Origin: Microcebus murinus
Taxonomy: Eukaryota > Chordata > Mammalia > Primates > Cheirogaleidae
Length of the DNA stretch: 64,000 nucleotides
Direction of reading: 5' to 3'
Assembly (NCBI RefSeq): GCF_040939455.1
Contig: NC_134119.1
Coordinates: 10,280,501-10,344,500, forward strand
In this document: positions 24,753-35,602 of the stretch, piece by piece
How positions within the stretch are numbered: position 1 is the first letter of the stretch
How the letters are laid out: every line of letters starts with the position of its first letter
Made by a program: the position numbers and the translations under genes
The notes under the pieces: model-generated
Database searches by the model: none
The model's input: the letters and a program-made list of their open reading frames with translations, nothing else
Told to the model about the DNA's origin: nothing

Positions 24753-25639
24753 GTACCAGATATCTACGCTCTCAGTGAAATATCTTGGAGATTATGATAG
24801 AGAAATGTTTCATAAACTGAATAAGAGGGCGAAATATTGGTAACCAGAAACCCACACTATATTTCTTAGTCATTTTCCTCTAAATATGATGAACTGTTGA
24901 GTAATAATCAGGCATAATAATGGTATTATTTATGTCTAACTTCTCTCTTGCAACTCACTGCAGCATTTATGAATCTTAGGAGGTTTTTAAAATGAAAAAT
25001 TTTTTCACTAAGTGTTATTATTCTCTTCAGAATTTCTCTAAGTGCAGGATAAGTACAATTTGCAGTGTGCAAGATGATTTCAGACAGTACACAATGGATA
25101 TCTTGTTTTAATTTAATGACATTAGAGTTTTTGGTTGCATTTATGTTTTGGCTACTTTTTGTTTATGCTGAGTGACACTGGCTTTTCATTTACCATAATG
25201 ACATAATGTAAAGTTTCTTTTTAAAGTAAATCTATTTAACCAAAAAGAATAAGTTGGTTCAAATATATATGGTTTATATATATATATATATATAAAGACA
25301 TATATATGTCATATGTCATGTAAAGACAGATGGAGAAAACTAAAGTTTGCAAAATATTTCTCTTAAATACAAGGAAATTTTGATGAGACCTACTGGATAG
25401 CTTCTGGGTATTGTTTACCTCTAATTGTGTTCTTTTAAAATAATTCCCTGCCATTTCCAGTATCTCAGTGTGGCAGGCTCTAATATAGATTTGTTGAATA
25501 ATCAACAACTTGTCCCAGGGACATGTCACACACTTCTAGTGAGTGAATAATCAATGAGTAGAGAAAAACTTACAGTAAGACCCACAACATCACCCCTGAT
25601 GAATTCAGTTCACAGGGATAGCAACAAAAACATCTACAT
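24753..25639. other. Unassigned AT-rich sequence with (TA)n
   Basis: An uninterrupted TA run lies at 25274-25294. Otherwise A/T-rich sequence with no gene recognised. Confidence 0.35.
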
Positions 25640-25800
25640 CATCGAATATTTATTATGTGCCAAGCACTTAGTCAAATGTTTCACAGATACCACCTCATTA
25701 CATTTCCACAACAACTTTGTGCAGTCAGTATTTATTTTCTCCTCCTTACACAAGAGTAAGACAGAGAGAGGTTCGGTCACCTGCCCAAGTGTATCGAGTA
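25640..25800 (-). repeat. MIR SINE
   Basis: Contains ATTTATTATGTGCCAAGCAC, CACCTCATTACATTTCCACA and AGACAGAGAGAGGTTCGGTC in antisense MIR order. Confidence 0.8.
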
Positions 25801-26344
25801 TAATCTCAACTCCAAAGACGTTTGCGGCTTATTTAGCAAGAGGCCGAAGGTGTATGGTTCCAGGGTTCATTCAGTGGCTCGCCAAGGTCAGGCACCTCTG
25901 TGATTCTCCTGGCTGACCTCTTGGTCGCAAGATGGATGCCACAGTCCCACACACCACGCCCTCACATGGGTGCCTCAGGCAGGGAAGCGCTGGGGCTGAC
26001 ACCAGCCAGCTCTCCTCTCCAGAACACCTCACCCAGTCTCAGAAGGCCCCGACACACGTCCCCTTACATCTCAGGGGCCATGAGGCAAGTCCTAGCTGCA
26101 AGGGAAGCTGGGGAGACGGTATCTAGCACAGGGCGTGGGCATGATTGGCCTAGACGGGTCGCAGTTCCTCTCTGTGTCCGGGGAAAGACGGAGCTCTGTG
26201 AAGGGTGAGGTACCTTCCCAGACAACAAGAATGTTGAGAGGAAGCCGCATTCAGGACACGTGAAGAGAAAGAGAAGAGGCCCCCAGACTATAAACACTCG
26301 GAGATCAGAAGGCTGGGAAACGGAAGCTTGGGAATCTGCCAGGG
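25801..26344. other. Unassigned sequence
   Basis: I recognise no gene or repeat. Confidence 0.3.
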
Positions 26345-26545
26345 CTTCTCCACCGCGCACCCTTGATATGTGGAGCAGGATGATTCTGTGGCCTGTTGGG
26401 GGCTGCCCTGTGCACTGCGAGATGTGCAGCAGCACCCCCGGCCTCCCCCGCTAGGTGCCAGGAGCACCTCCACCCGTTGTGACAACCAGAAACGTCTCCA
26501 GGCAAATAAAACCACCTCCAGTCGAGGATCACCACCCCAGGTCAT
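26345..26545 (+). mobile_element. hAT-like nonautonomous DNA transposon fragment
   Basis: Matches, by eye, an old family with the blocks TGTTGGGGGCTGCCCTGTGC, AGATGTGCAGCAGCACCCCC, CTAGGTGCCAGGAGCACC and TTGTGACAACCAGAAACGTC. Related copies occur at 32787 and 53300. Confidence 0.6.
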
Positions 26546-27152
26546 GCAATGGGATGCCAGGGCCTTGGCACAGGCCTGGCAGCTGTGGGGGAAGACAGAG
26601 GGCCCCGTTAATGCCTGGGACTGAATTTACCACCATGTGCAAGTGAAAGAAAGTGAAGAAATGTGCCACCGCTTCTTCCTGGCATGCTCAACTTTCATGG
26701 ACTAAGATTTGTGCCTGCTACAAGGAGCCCCCGAGCAGTCGATGTGAGATGAACGTTCACTGGGCCAGTTGAGGGCACCACAATATACCATGCGATGGCC
26801 CGATGGCCCGATGGCCCCCCCGCCAGGCTGTTTACAGCCCTCTGACAACGACACATCTGTTTGTAAGGCCGGTCACGTCGGTGCAGGGTTTCTCCGCCCG
26901 ACCGTCAGGTTGACCAAAGCAGCTCTGCTCACTCAGATGACAAAGACCAGTGTCTGGGACCCGAATTATGAATCTGGGTTCCAGCAATGTGGCTGAACAC
27001 AGGCTGCTGTGACAACACGTCTAGGCTGGGAACATTAACATTGCAGCATTACACTTATAATAATATAATTAATAGTGAGTGTGTATGTGTGTGTGTGTGT
27101 GGGTGGGTGGGTGTGTGTGATGGACAGGAGTGGGGAGGGTGTTCTTCCTTTT
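26546..27152. other. Unassigned sequence with simple repeats
   Basis: Contains a triple CGATGGCC tandem near 26793-26818 and a TG/GGTG run at 27078-27120. No gene. Confidence 0.4.
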
Positions 27153-27934
27153 TATTAATGATTTGAAAAGTATTGGAATCTTGTGCTGAATTTTGCAGGA
27201 AGCTGCAGCATTAAGAATTTTCCAGAAAAAGAGAAACAATTTGTAAGTTTGGATATAAACAGGTTGGTTTAGTAACATTTATTTTTCTGGAAGTCAACAA
27301 CCTGCAAAAGTTAAGTATTGCATTGCTTAACGAGGTTACATTCTGAGAAACGCGTTGGGGGGCAGTTTCCCTGCTGTGTGAGTGTCAGAGTGCACCCGCA
27401 CAAACCTACACGGTATGGCCTGCTACACACTTAGGCCGTGTGGTCTAGCCCATTCTCCCAGGCTACAAACTCGTACGGCATGTGACTATACTGAACACTG
27501 TAGCAACTGCAACACAAGGTTAAGTATTTGTGTGTCCATACGCATCTAAACACAGGAAAGGAAGAGTAAAAATACCATATAAAAGATTTTTTAAAATGGC
27601 ACGCCTGTGCAGGGCGCTTACCGTGACTGGAGCCTGCAGGACTGGGAGTTGCTCTGGGTGAGTCAGTGAGTGAGTGGTGAGTGTGCAGGCCGGGGACATT
27701 ACTGTACACTACTGTAGAGTCTATAAACACTGGACACTTAGGCCACACTAAATTTATAAGTAAATAAAGTGTTTGCACTATGACGTTAGAACAGCTATGA
27801 TGTTGCCAGACGACGGGAATTGCAGTCTCACGGGAGCGCTGTGCATGTGCAGTGCATCAACGACAGAAGCATCATTATGCAGCACATGACTTAAATACAA
27901 ACGCTGAAAGCAGAGCAAATTACTGTTGAAAGGC
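27153..27934 (+). repeat. Duplicated segment, copy B (interrupted)
   Basis: The halves 27153-27317 and 27891-27934 align with copy A at 24541-24752. Between them lies an insertion absent from copy A. Confidence 0.75.
27318..27890. mobile_element. 573-bp insertion, probable DNA transposon remnant
   Basis: Begins TTGCATTGCTTAACGAGG and ends CATTATGCAGCACATGAC. It is flanked by TTAAGTA (27311-27317) and TTAAATA (27891-27897), against a single TTAAGTA at the empty site 24704-24710. Internal text (GTACGGCATGTGACTATACT, AAGTATTTGTGTGTCCATAC) resembles a common primate interspersed family that I cannot name with certainty. Confidence 0.65.
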
Positions 27935-27940
27935 ATGATT

Positions 27941-28609
27941 ACTGCTAATGATTAATGTATGTGTTGTCACAATATATTACGCTATAATGCTGGAGAAGGG
28001 GCGTGAGGCTCCTACCCAGGGAGCGGTTCCGGGTCTCCCTGGGCTCCTGGGGGTTACTGGCCACGCTGACCCCTATGTCACCACTGCAGGTAGAGCCCGT
28101 CGTGCTCTTTGTGGAGCAAGTACATCTAGGAAGATTTTCAGGGCTCATGTTGGGGGCCTCTTCGCAGATCTCAGGGTCTCTCCTGGGTCTTCAGAGGAGT
28201 TAGGGGCTAGCAGAGCGTTCAGAGGAAGCAGGCTGCACCCAGCCAGGCTGAGTATGCTGGGAGGCGGGGCCCAGTGCAGACCACGAGGGCAGCTTCACGG
28301 GTGCGCAACCTGGGCAGTCGCACAGGGCCCTCCATTCATTCGGAAGGGCCCTGTGCTTGGTTCAACGCTCTGCTGTCACCATCTTCAAATTTTTAACATT
28401 TTTTGAGCAAGGGTCCCTGCATTTTCATTGTGCACTGGGCCCTACAAACCACACAGCCGGTCTTGATGACCACCCCCCACAAGGGGTAAAGACCTTGGAG
28501 AGGCAAGGTCAGGTGCACCGGCCTCCAGGGGAAGTCAGGGTGTGGCCGGCACAGTCACGTGCAGCCGGCAAGGTGGGCCAGCGCCCCGGCTGGGGAGGCC
28601 GTTTGCCCA
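27941..28609. other. Unassigned sequence, one possible old repeat
   Basis: The block 28300-28460 (GTCGCACAGGGCCCTCC, GTGCACTGGGCCCTACAAAC) looks like an old element rich in GGGCCC; family unknown. Confidence 0.35.
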
Positions 28610-28775
28610 GGTTCATTTTCTGCCTCTGTCGCTCAGCAATTTCATGACTTTAGGGCATTGCCTAGCCTCTGTACCTCAGTTTCCACATTTGAATAAGAAT
28701 GACAATGGCATTACCTCATTGGGTTACTATGAAGAATACATAAGGTACTGTATAAAAACACATAGCAACAGGCCT
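28610..28775 (+). repeat. MIR SINE
   Basis: Contains CTCTGTACCTCAGTTTCCAC and CCTCATTGGGTTACTATGAA, sense MIR. Confidence 0.85.
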
Positions 28776-28833
28776 TTCCGTGTGTGATAATTAGGTTTGT
28801 GATCACTGACAACGATTAATGGCATAAACTTTT

Positions 28834-29143
28834 ATTTTTTTTTTGAGACAGAGTCTCGCTCTGTTGCCCAGACTAGAGTGCCGTGGCGTCAGCCTAGCTC
28901 ACAGCAACCTCAGACTTCTGAGCTCAAGGCCCAGAGTAGCTGGGACTACAGGCATGCACCACCATGCCCAGCTAATTTATATATATATATATATTTTAGT
29001 TGTCCAGCTAATTTCTTTCTATTTTTAGTAGAGACGGTGTCTTGCTCTTGCTCAGGCTGATCTCGAACTCCTGAGCTCAAACGATCCGCCCACCTCAGCC
29101 TCCCAGAGTGCTAGCATTACAGATGTGAGCCACCGCGCCCGGT
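28834..29143 (-). mobile_element. Strepsirrhine Alu
   Basis: Minus-strand dimer with GCCGTGGCGTCAGCCTAGCT and an ATATAT expansion in the middle A-rich linker. Target-site duplication ATAAACTTTT at 28824-28833 and 29151-29160. Confidence 0.94.
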
Positions 29144-29159
29144 CTGTGCCATAAACTTT

Positions 29160-30905
29160 TGAGCTGAAAAGAGGCAGCCATGGAGGATCCAGAGGGGACA
29201 GCGAGGACAGAGGCCTGAGCCTGGAGAGGCAGACAGGGGCCTGGGGACACCGGGAAGGGGGATCCTAAGTGATCAGGCAGATGATGTGATCTAACTCAGG
29301 TTTTCAAAACATCCCTCCCAGCTGCAGGGAGGAGAATGGCTTGTAAGAGACCAGAGGACAGCAGGGAGCCCCGGGCAAAGGCTGCTGCATTCCTCGGGGC
29401 AGGACAGGACACAGAGGTATCTGGATCAGGGGAGGGCGGTGGAGGGGCGAGAAACTGGACTTGAGATTTATTTCAAAGGGAGAACCAATGACTGGCTGAT
29501 GGACTGCAGGGGGTGTGGGGAGAAACAAGGGATTATTCCTAGGACTGGGGGCTGACAACATTAGGGTGAGGAAGAGGTGCGGACGGAGGAGCAGGTGTGG
29601 TCTGGGGTGGCGGCGGGGCTCAGTGGCACTCTGGAATCTCTAGGGGGTGTTGAACAGCCCGTTAGCTACGGAGTGTGCAGATCAAGTGAGAATCAATGCT
29701 GGAGATGTGACTTGAGGATTCCTGCCAATACAGATGGCATTCCTAAGACTCGGGACTGACCAGGATCCCTTAGGGGCTCCGTGTGAGCAGGGGACAGGAG
29801 AGGGCCAAGGACTGAGCCCTGCTTTACTCCAATATTCAGATGTCGGGAGGAAGCGGAGGGGCCGGCAAAGATGGATGAAGAGTGGTCAGGGGTAGGAGGC
29901 AAGCCAGGGGCAACTGTGGTTCCCAGAGTCAAGAAGGGTGCATTTCAAGGACAGGGTCAGTCATGTCGGATGCTGCTGAGAGTCTGGATAGGTGGATGAG
30001 TGAGAAGGGACCACGGGATTTAGCAAGATGGAGACTGCGATTCTTCCCAGCAGATTTGGGGAAATGGATGGCTCAAAAGACGGTGGGTGAGAGAGCCGGA
30101 AGACGGTGTCTTAGTCCGCGTGCATTGCTATGAAGGGATGCCTGGGGCCGGGCAATTCATAATGAAAAGAGGTCTGTGTGGCTCACAGCTCTGCAGGCTG
30201 CACAGCAAGTGCGGGGCCAGCATCCACTCCTGGAGACGGCCTCAGACTGCTTCCACTCCCGGTGCCCTGGCAGGTGCCCTGGCAGGTGCAGAGACCACAC
30301 GGCTAGGGAGGAAGCGGGGGTGGGGGGTGGGGGGGGTGCCAGGCTATTTTTAACAACCAGCCCTTGTGGGAACTAACAGAGCAAGAACTCACTCATTCCC
30401 ATGAGATGACAGCCAGCCGCTCATGAGGGGTCCACCGGCATGACCCATTCGGCCCCACCACCGACACTGGGGATCAAACACGAGGTTTGGGGAGACAAAT
30501 ATCCACACCAGAGCGATAGGTATGTGCAACCCCAGGAATGCTGCAGTCAAGACAGGCATAAACTCAGCACGGTGGTTAGAGGGGGCACGGGGTGGGGGCA
30601 GAGGTTTCCCTTTTAATGTCGGAAGGGAAAAGTACAGGAGCTGGAGGAGAGATAAATGCAGGAATAAAGTCCTCAAGGAATGGGTGGGTCCGGAGCACAG
30701 GGACCGGGCTGAGGTGGAGCAGGGGAGGTGGAGTCAGCGGTGCAGCACCCAGAGTGAGGAGGGAGGGAGCAGCCTGAGGACTGAGCCAGGAGGAGAAAAG
30801 GCACGACAGCAATCTCTGGGGAGAAGGAAAACGAATGGATGGAGGAAGGGCAGCGGGACTGTCCACAGTGCTGGCAGGACACGGCTTGAAAGGAGCCCTG
30901 TCGGC
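29160..30905 (-). mobile_element. L2 LINE with ORF2 reverse-transcriptase remnant, split by an LTR
   Basis: The minus strand at 29932-29693 encodes VKQGSVLGPLLS, the decayed form of the L2/CR1-type reverse transcriptase motif VPQGSVLGPLL. The surrounding + strand text (AAGGACTGAGCCCTGCTTTA, CTGGATAGGTGGATGAG) matches antisense L2. It resumes after an LTR insertion at 30108-30517. Stops and gaps show it is dead. Confidence 0.82.
30108..30517 (-). mobile_element. MST/THE1-like MaLR LTR
   Basis: Antisense LTR landmarks: TCTTAGTCCGCGTGCATTGC, GGGCAATTCATAATGAAAAG, CAAGAACTCACTCATTCCCA, ACACGAGGTTTGGGGAGACA. It sits inside L2 sequence and so inserted after it. Confidence 0.8.
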
Positions 30906-31179
30906 TTGGCTGTGTGCCCTCCAGACACCGTCCAGCCCAGCTGTCCACAGCTGGGTTCCATCAAGGTCTAGGTCTTGCTGGGAGAACTCAGCGGAAGGAG
31001 AGCTGGTGTAAACACATGCAGGGGAGCCACTGGAAGCCTGGAACTAGGGTGTGGGACGGGCCTGCCCAGCGCGGCATCCCTTCCCCGGGGCTGTTACACC
31101 AGAAGCGGGGCTCACTCACTTCCAACGCAGCAGGACTTCATCTCCCCTGGCTGTGACGATGGACCAGACTTGGCCTTGG

Positions 31180-32299
31180 TGCTGGGCTGAATTGTGTCCC
31201 TTAAAAAGATATGTTCCTGCACCTGTGAAGGTGACCTTGTTTGGAAATAGGGTCTTGGGGGGTAATTGGAGACCCTGGCCCCAGTCCTGCTCGAGGAGGC
31301 TGAAAGAGTTAAAACAAAGACACCCAGAGGGGACGGGCCACCCTGTCACAGAGCACGACTGCCCTACCATACCTGGGGCACCCACATCCCCAAGTTACTG
31401 TCCCTCTGTGCTTGCCTGTGTATTCACTTGCTGTTTCCGGGAGCGGCGTGGGGAACGGCCCATCCTGCTGCGGCGGCGCCTCGCACGGACGTGCCTGAAT
31501 AAGCTCACGTTTCTTTTCTCTGGTCTCCGGTGCCCATCTTCAGTATCGACTCACGTTATGTGGAGGCTTAAAAGGCCCTCAATTGGCCGGGCACGGTGGC
31601 TCACACCTGTAATCCTAGCAGTCTGGGAGGCCGAGGCGGGCGGGTTGCTCGAGGTCAGGAGTTCGAAACCAGCCTGAGCAAGAGCGAGACCCCGTCTCTA
31701 CCAAAAACAGAAATAAATTAATTGGCCAACTACAAATATATAGAAAAAATTAGCCAGGCGTGGTGGCGCATGCCTGCAGTCCCAGCTACTCGGGAGGCTG
31801 AGGCAGCAGGATGGCTTGAGCCCAGGAGTTTGAGGTTGCTGTGAGCTAGGCTGACGCCACGGCACTCACTCTAGCCTGGGCAACACAGCGAGATTCTGTC
31901 TCAAAAAAAAAAAAAAAGGCCCGCAATCCACATGACAGGTCTTTACACATTTAACCAAGTTGGGACGCAGTCACGCTGGATTAGGGCGGGCCCTAACTCT
32001 AGGGCGGCTGTGCGAGAAAGGAGAGGGACACCTGGACACAGGGACACGGACTCGGAGGCAAAGGCCGCGTGAAGATGGAGGCAGAGACCGGAGTGATGCT
32101 GCCACAAGCCAAGGAACGCCAGGGACCACCAGCCGCAGAAAACAGCAAGGAAGGGTTCTCTCTTGGAGGCTTTGGAGGGGCACGGCCCCGCCGACACCTC
32201 GATTTTGAACTTCTGGCCCCCAGAACCGCGAGAGAATACAGGTCTGCTGTTTAACGCTACCCAGTTTGTGGTGCTTTTTCACCTTAGAAACTAACACAG
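31180..32299 (+). mobile_element. MLT1 LTR (ERVL-MaLR), interrupted
   Basis: The 5' part at 31181-31275 has CTGAATTGTGTCCCTTAAAA and GTGACCTTGTTTGGAAATAG. The 3' part at about 31925-32299 has TGGATTAGGGCGGGCCCTAA, CAGAGACCGGAGTGATGCTG, CAGAACCGCGAGAGAATACA, and ends GAAACTAACACA. Between them lie an unidentified 300-base segment and an Alu. Confidence 0.85.
31585..31914 (+). mobile_element. Full-length strepsirrhine Alu inside MLT1
   Basis: Sense dimer from GGCCGGGCACGGTGGCTCAC to a poly(A) run, with the right-arm block GTGAGCTAGGCTGACGCCAC. Near-identical flanks AAAGGCCCTCAAT (31571-31583) and AAAGGCCCGCAAT (around 31915) mark the target site. Confidence 0.96.
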
Positions 32300-32574
32300 C
32301 CTTCTTGCAAGACTACCTATTACTCAATAAATTTAACAACGCTTAGGAATTCACAGGACTTTTCCTGAGTGGCTTCTATTCTGAAGACAAAAAAAAAATC
32401 TTTCTAGTCTTGTCTCTGGAGATGTTACTTACTGTGTAATATGCTCTGAACACATTAGTTAACACTTAGTGCATTAACATTCGAAATTGTTAAATAAGAA
32501 AATTATTTAGCCACTGTGAAGTACTCCATCCTACCGCCCTTTTAAAGGTGACGTTGGAAATTACCTTATTCCTT
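32300..32574. other. Unassigned sequence
   Basis: A/T-rich, with no element or gene that I can name. Confidence 0.3.
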
Positions 32575-32722
32575 CTTGTGGTTACATGGACATCGTCCCC
32601 CTCTCCTCAGGCCACCTCTAGATGTGAGCTTCGTGTGGGCAGGGGCATGTCTGTCTTACTCAATTTTACATTCCCAGGGTCAATGCATACATCGAATAAC
32701 TAATAACCACGACAATGATGGC
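32575..32722 (+). mobile_element. L2 LINE 3' end
   Basis: Contains GATGTGAGCTTCGTGTGGGC and TACATTCCCAGGGTCAATGC, followed by an AATAACTAATAA tail. Confidence 0.65.
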
Positions 32723-32786
32723 AATAATTTACCCCCCCCCAGTACCATCCAAAGGAATGCTTCCCACAGCTGCCCTACGCCCTAGC

Positions 32787-33017
32787 ACGGTCGTTCTCAG
32801 CCAGGCACAATTTTGCTCCCCAGGGGGTTTTCGTCGTTATTTTTTATTGGAGTCACTTTTGTTTGTCACTACTTGTGAGGTGGGTGCTACTGGCGTCCAG
32901 TGAGTAGAGGCCAGGGATGCCGCTAAACACCCCATCATGCACAGGACAGTCCCGCAACACAGAACTGGCCTGCCCCGAATGCCGATAGGCCGAGGTGGAG
33001 AAACCCTGCTCTCAAAA
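32787..33017 (-). mobile_element. hAT-like nonautonomous DNA transposon
   Basis: Ends resemble GTTCTCAGCC and GTGGAGAAACC inverted termini. The interior reads GGGTGCTACTGGCGTCCAGT, GAGGCCAGGGATGCCGCTAA and TGCACAGGACAGTCCCGC. Same family as 26345 and 53300. Confidence 0.75.
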
Positions 33018-33054
33018 CCCAAGGTGCTCGAATTGGAAGAAACATCACGCGTCG

Positions 33055-33180
33055 CAGTACGGGTCCCTCATTCCCCTAACGGATAAGCTACAGCACAGAA
33101 AAGGAAGGGACTCGTCCAAAGATGTGGAACAGGGAGTGTCAGGGAAGAGATGAGACTCGGTCTCCTCTGCGCAGGCTGGA
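33055..33180 (-). repeat. MIR SINE fragment
   Basis: Diverged antisense MIR with ACAGCACAGAAAAGGAAGGG and GATGAGACTCGGTCTCC. Confidence 0.55.
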
Positions 33181-34019
33181 GTTCCGGCCGCTAGAGCTGC
33201 CAGACCCCACTGCTGGAAAAGAGAACGGCTTCAAAGCTGCCCGGTGGGGAAAAAGAGGGCTCTCTCCCCACCCCCAGTAGCAAGCAGAGTGCTGGACTTG
33301 GACTCAAAGCCAGAGAGACTGACCGAAGGCAAAGGCCGAGACCCGCCCCAACCCCTGCACTTGCTACGGTGCGCTGTGCTCGGCGCATGAATGCCAAATC
33401 ACAGCAATCAGCCTCCGCGTGCCCACCAGCGACTTCACACTGGGCCAGTGGCCCGGACTGCTACAGAGACGTGCCCTCTGCGGCTAAATGCCTTGGCAAC
33501 CACAGGCAATGTTCTCTGCTCCCCTTGGAGCCAGGGCCCCAGGGCTGCAGCTGGGGGTATCTGGTACCTGCTACAGAATGGCACAGGAGCCCCCAAAGAA
33601 AGAAAGGGGGGGCTGCAGTTTTCCCCACACTCCTCCTACAGCTTCTCAGGAAGCACCTGGCCCTTCCCACCACCTGCTCTCCGTGCTCCCTCACCCCAGG
33701 AGAGGTGCTCCCTTTGGCTAGCATCAGGGAGGGAGGAGGGAGGAGAAACATTCACCATTTGGTGCTGAATGCTGGAAGTCTTGCACACTGGTGGGCAACA
33801 GAACAGCTACCCGCACCTGGGACCTTAAGAATTTTACGGATTTTTCGGATTTTTCCATCGGGGGCCAATCGAAGTGGGTGGGTTGGGCTGAAAACATCTG
33901 TCACTCCCAGGTCCTCGTGGTGACCAGTAACCCATTTTGCATCTAGATTTGGAATTTCTGAATCAACAATGGAAACACGAGCTGGCGCCTGATTAAAATA
34001 ACCAGGTTTGTCCAAGACT
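33181..34019. other. Unassigned sequence
   Basis: I recognise no gene or repeat. A short TTTTACGGATTTTTCGGATT duplication lies near 33832-33851. Confidence 0.3.
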
Positions 34020-34215
34020 CTGCCGTTTACAAAGCGCTTCTACATCCTCACCGAATCTCCACGGCCATCTGGAAAGGAAGGCAGAGCAGGGATTTTTAGC
34101 TCCACGGAACAGATGAGTATCTGGGCCTGCAGGGCACCGTGACTCGTCCAAAGTCACACAGCTGGTACGCGGCAGAGCTGAGATTCAAATTCAGGCCTTG
34201 CAACTTCCTGCACCT
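34020..34215 (-). repeat. MIR SINE
   Basis: Contains TTTACAAAGCGCTTCTACAT, AAAGTCACACAGCTGGTACG and GCTGAGATTCAAATTCAGGC. Confidence 0.9.
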
Positions 34216-34675
34216 CATACATACTCGTAGAATGTTGGGGGGTGGTGACCAAAGCCCAGCCCACTGGGTCACCCTGGCCCCAAGACTGTGATGGCCCCGA
34301 ACTCTTTAATAAAACCCTGGGACTCCAAAGAACACTGTTCAGAGGCCCCTCCTCCCCTCCGGGTCACTTTCTCCATCCTTCTCTGTGTCCTGTGACTTGC
34401 ACCTGCCCCGTCTCTTCATGGGGCTTGGTCAATGGGGAGCCTCAGCAAGATCGGAGGGAGGGAGGAGAGTGGGGTCCTGTCAGGCTGCCTGGGGCCCTCA
34501 CTTGAAGGTCATCAGTCCTTTCCAGGCAGCTCTGTCTCCACAGTGCTCTCTCCCGCATTCCAGTGATCGTTCCTGCCCCTCGTCCCTTCTGACCTAAGAG
34601 CAGTAACCACTAATCAAAATGTACAGCATGTCAAGTGACGATAAAAAGCCCAGAGACAAAGAAAGCAGGGATGGA
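34216..34675. other. Unassigned sequence
   Basis: I recognise no gene or repeat. Confidence 0.3.
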
Positions 34676-34679
34676 GGGT

Positions 34680-35060
34680 TAGAGGTCTAGGAGCAGGGAC
34701 GAGGTTGTCGCAATTTTAAACAGGTAACCAGGAAAGACTTCGCCATGAAGGTAACATTTGAGCAAGAACCTACAAACAAGTGAATGGCCAAGCCCTGCAG
34801 ATATCTTGGGGAAAGAACTTTCCAGATGCATAAAACAGCAAAGGCAAAGCCCTGCTATGAGAGGGCACCAGGTGTGCCTCAGCAACAGCCGGGGACGGGG
34901 GTGGGTCGGGGGCACGGGAGGATGGAGGGACCCAGGGATGGACTAGATTAGGGGAGTTGAGCCAGGGCAGGAGCCACAAAGAACTGGGTGAGGACGTGGG
35001 TGGCTCAGTAGAACAAATCCCTTATGAGCAGAAAAAGAACACAAGGGACACGCTGCATAG
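34680..35060 (-). mobile_element. L2 LINE fragment
   Basis: Antisense L2 text: AACCAGGAAAGACTTCGCCA, ACATTTGAGCAAGAACCTAC, TTCCAGATGCATAAAACAGC, AAGGCAAAGCCCTGCTATGA. Confidence 0.75.
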
Positions 35061-35149
35061 AGAAGCAGCCACGACTCAAAGCCCTTGAAGAAGTAACTAT
35101 TGAGCGAGTTGAGCACACTTAGCCGGGGACATCATCTTCCCACACATTC

Positions 35150-35395
35150 CTGGACAGCTGCCCTCCACTCTCAAGCCCTTCGCTCCCTTGGCTCACTGTC
35201 CCCTGTCATCACAGACATACATATGTGTTCACCCATGTGTTGCTCTCTCGCACACCAAGGCTCAAGGCGCGGGAAAGCAGAGCCTTTACCTGTCATGGTC
35301 AAAGCCACATCCCCAAGATCCAGCAGAAGGCTTGGCACACAGTTGGTGCTCCTTTAATGTCTGTTTAAAGATGAATAAATGAGTGGATCGATGAA
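35150..35395 (+). mobile_element. L2 LINE 3' end
   Basis: Ends with GGCTTGGCACACAGTTGGTG and AAGATGAATAAATGAGTGGA, the sense L2 tail. Confidence 0.7.
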
Positions 35396-35544
35396 GGTAC
35401 AAACTACTCCTATTCCTGGTAGCTGATTTTTTTTCTCTTTTCCCCAAAAGATTATTTATTCCAGTCCACACGAAAGGAAATGCAAGTGCTGCCAGCTTTA
35501 CCACTGAGAAGAAAGTGTATCTTTTAAGCAGTCACAGTCTAGGA

Positions 35545-35602
35545 GTCAAGAAAGCATTTGGCACACAGTAGGTACTTAATAAATAATCACTGACTTGAGC
35601 AG
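35545..35602 (+). repeat. MIR/L2 3' tail
   Basis: Shows AGCATTTGGCACACAGTAGG followed by TACTTAATAAATAATCACTG. Confidence 0.6.
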
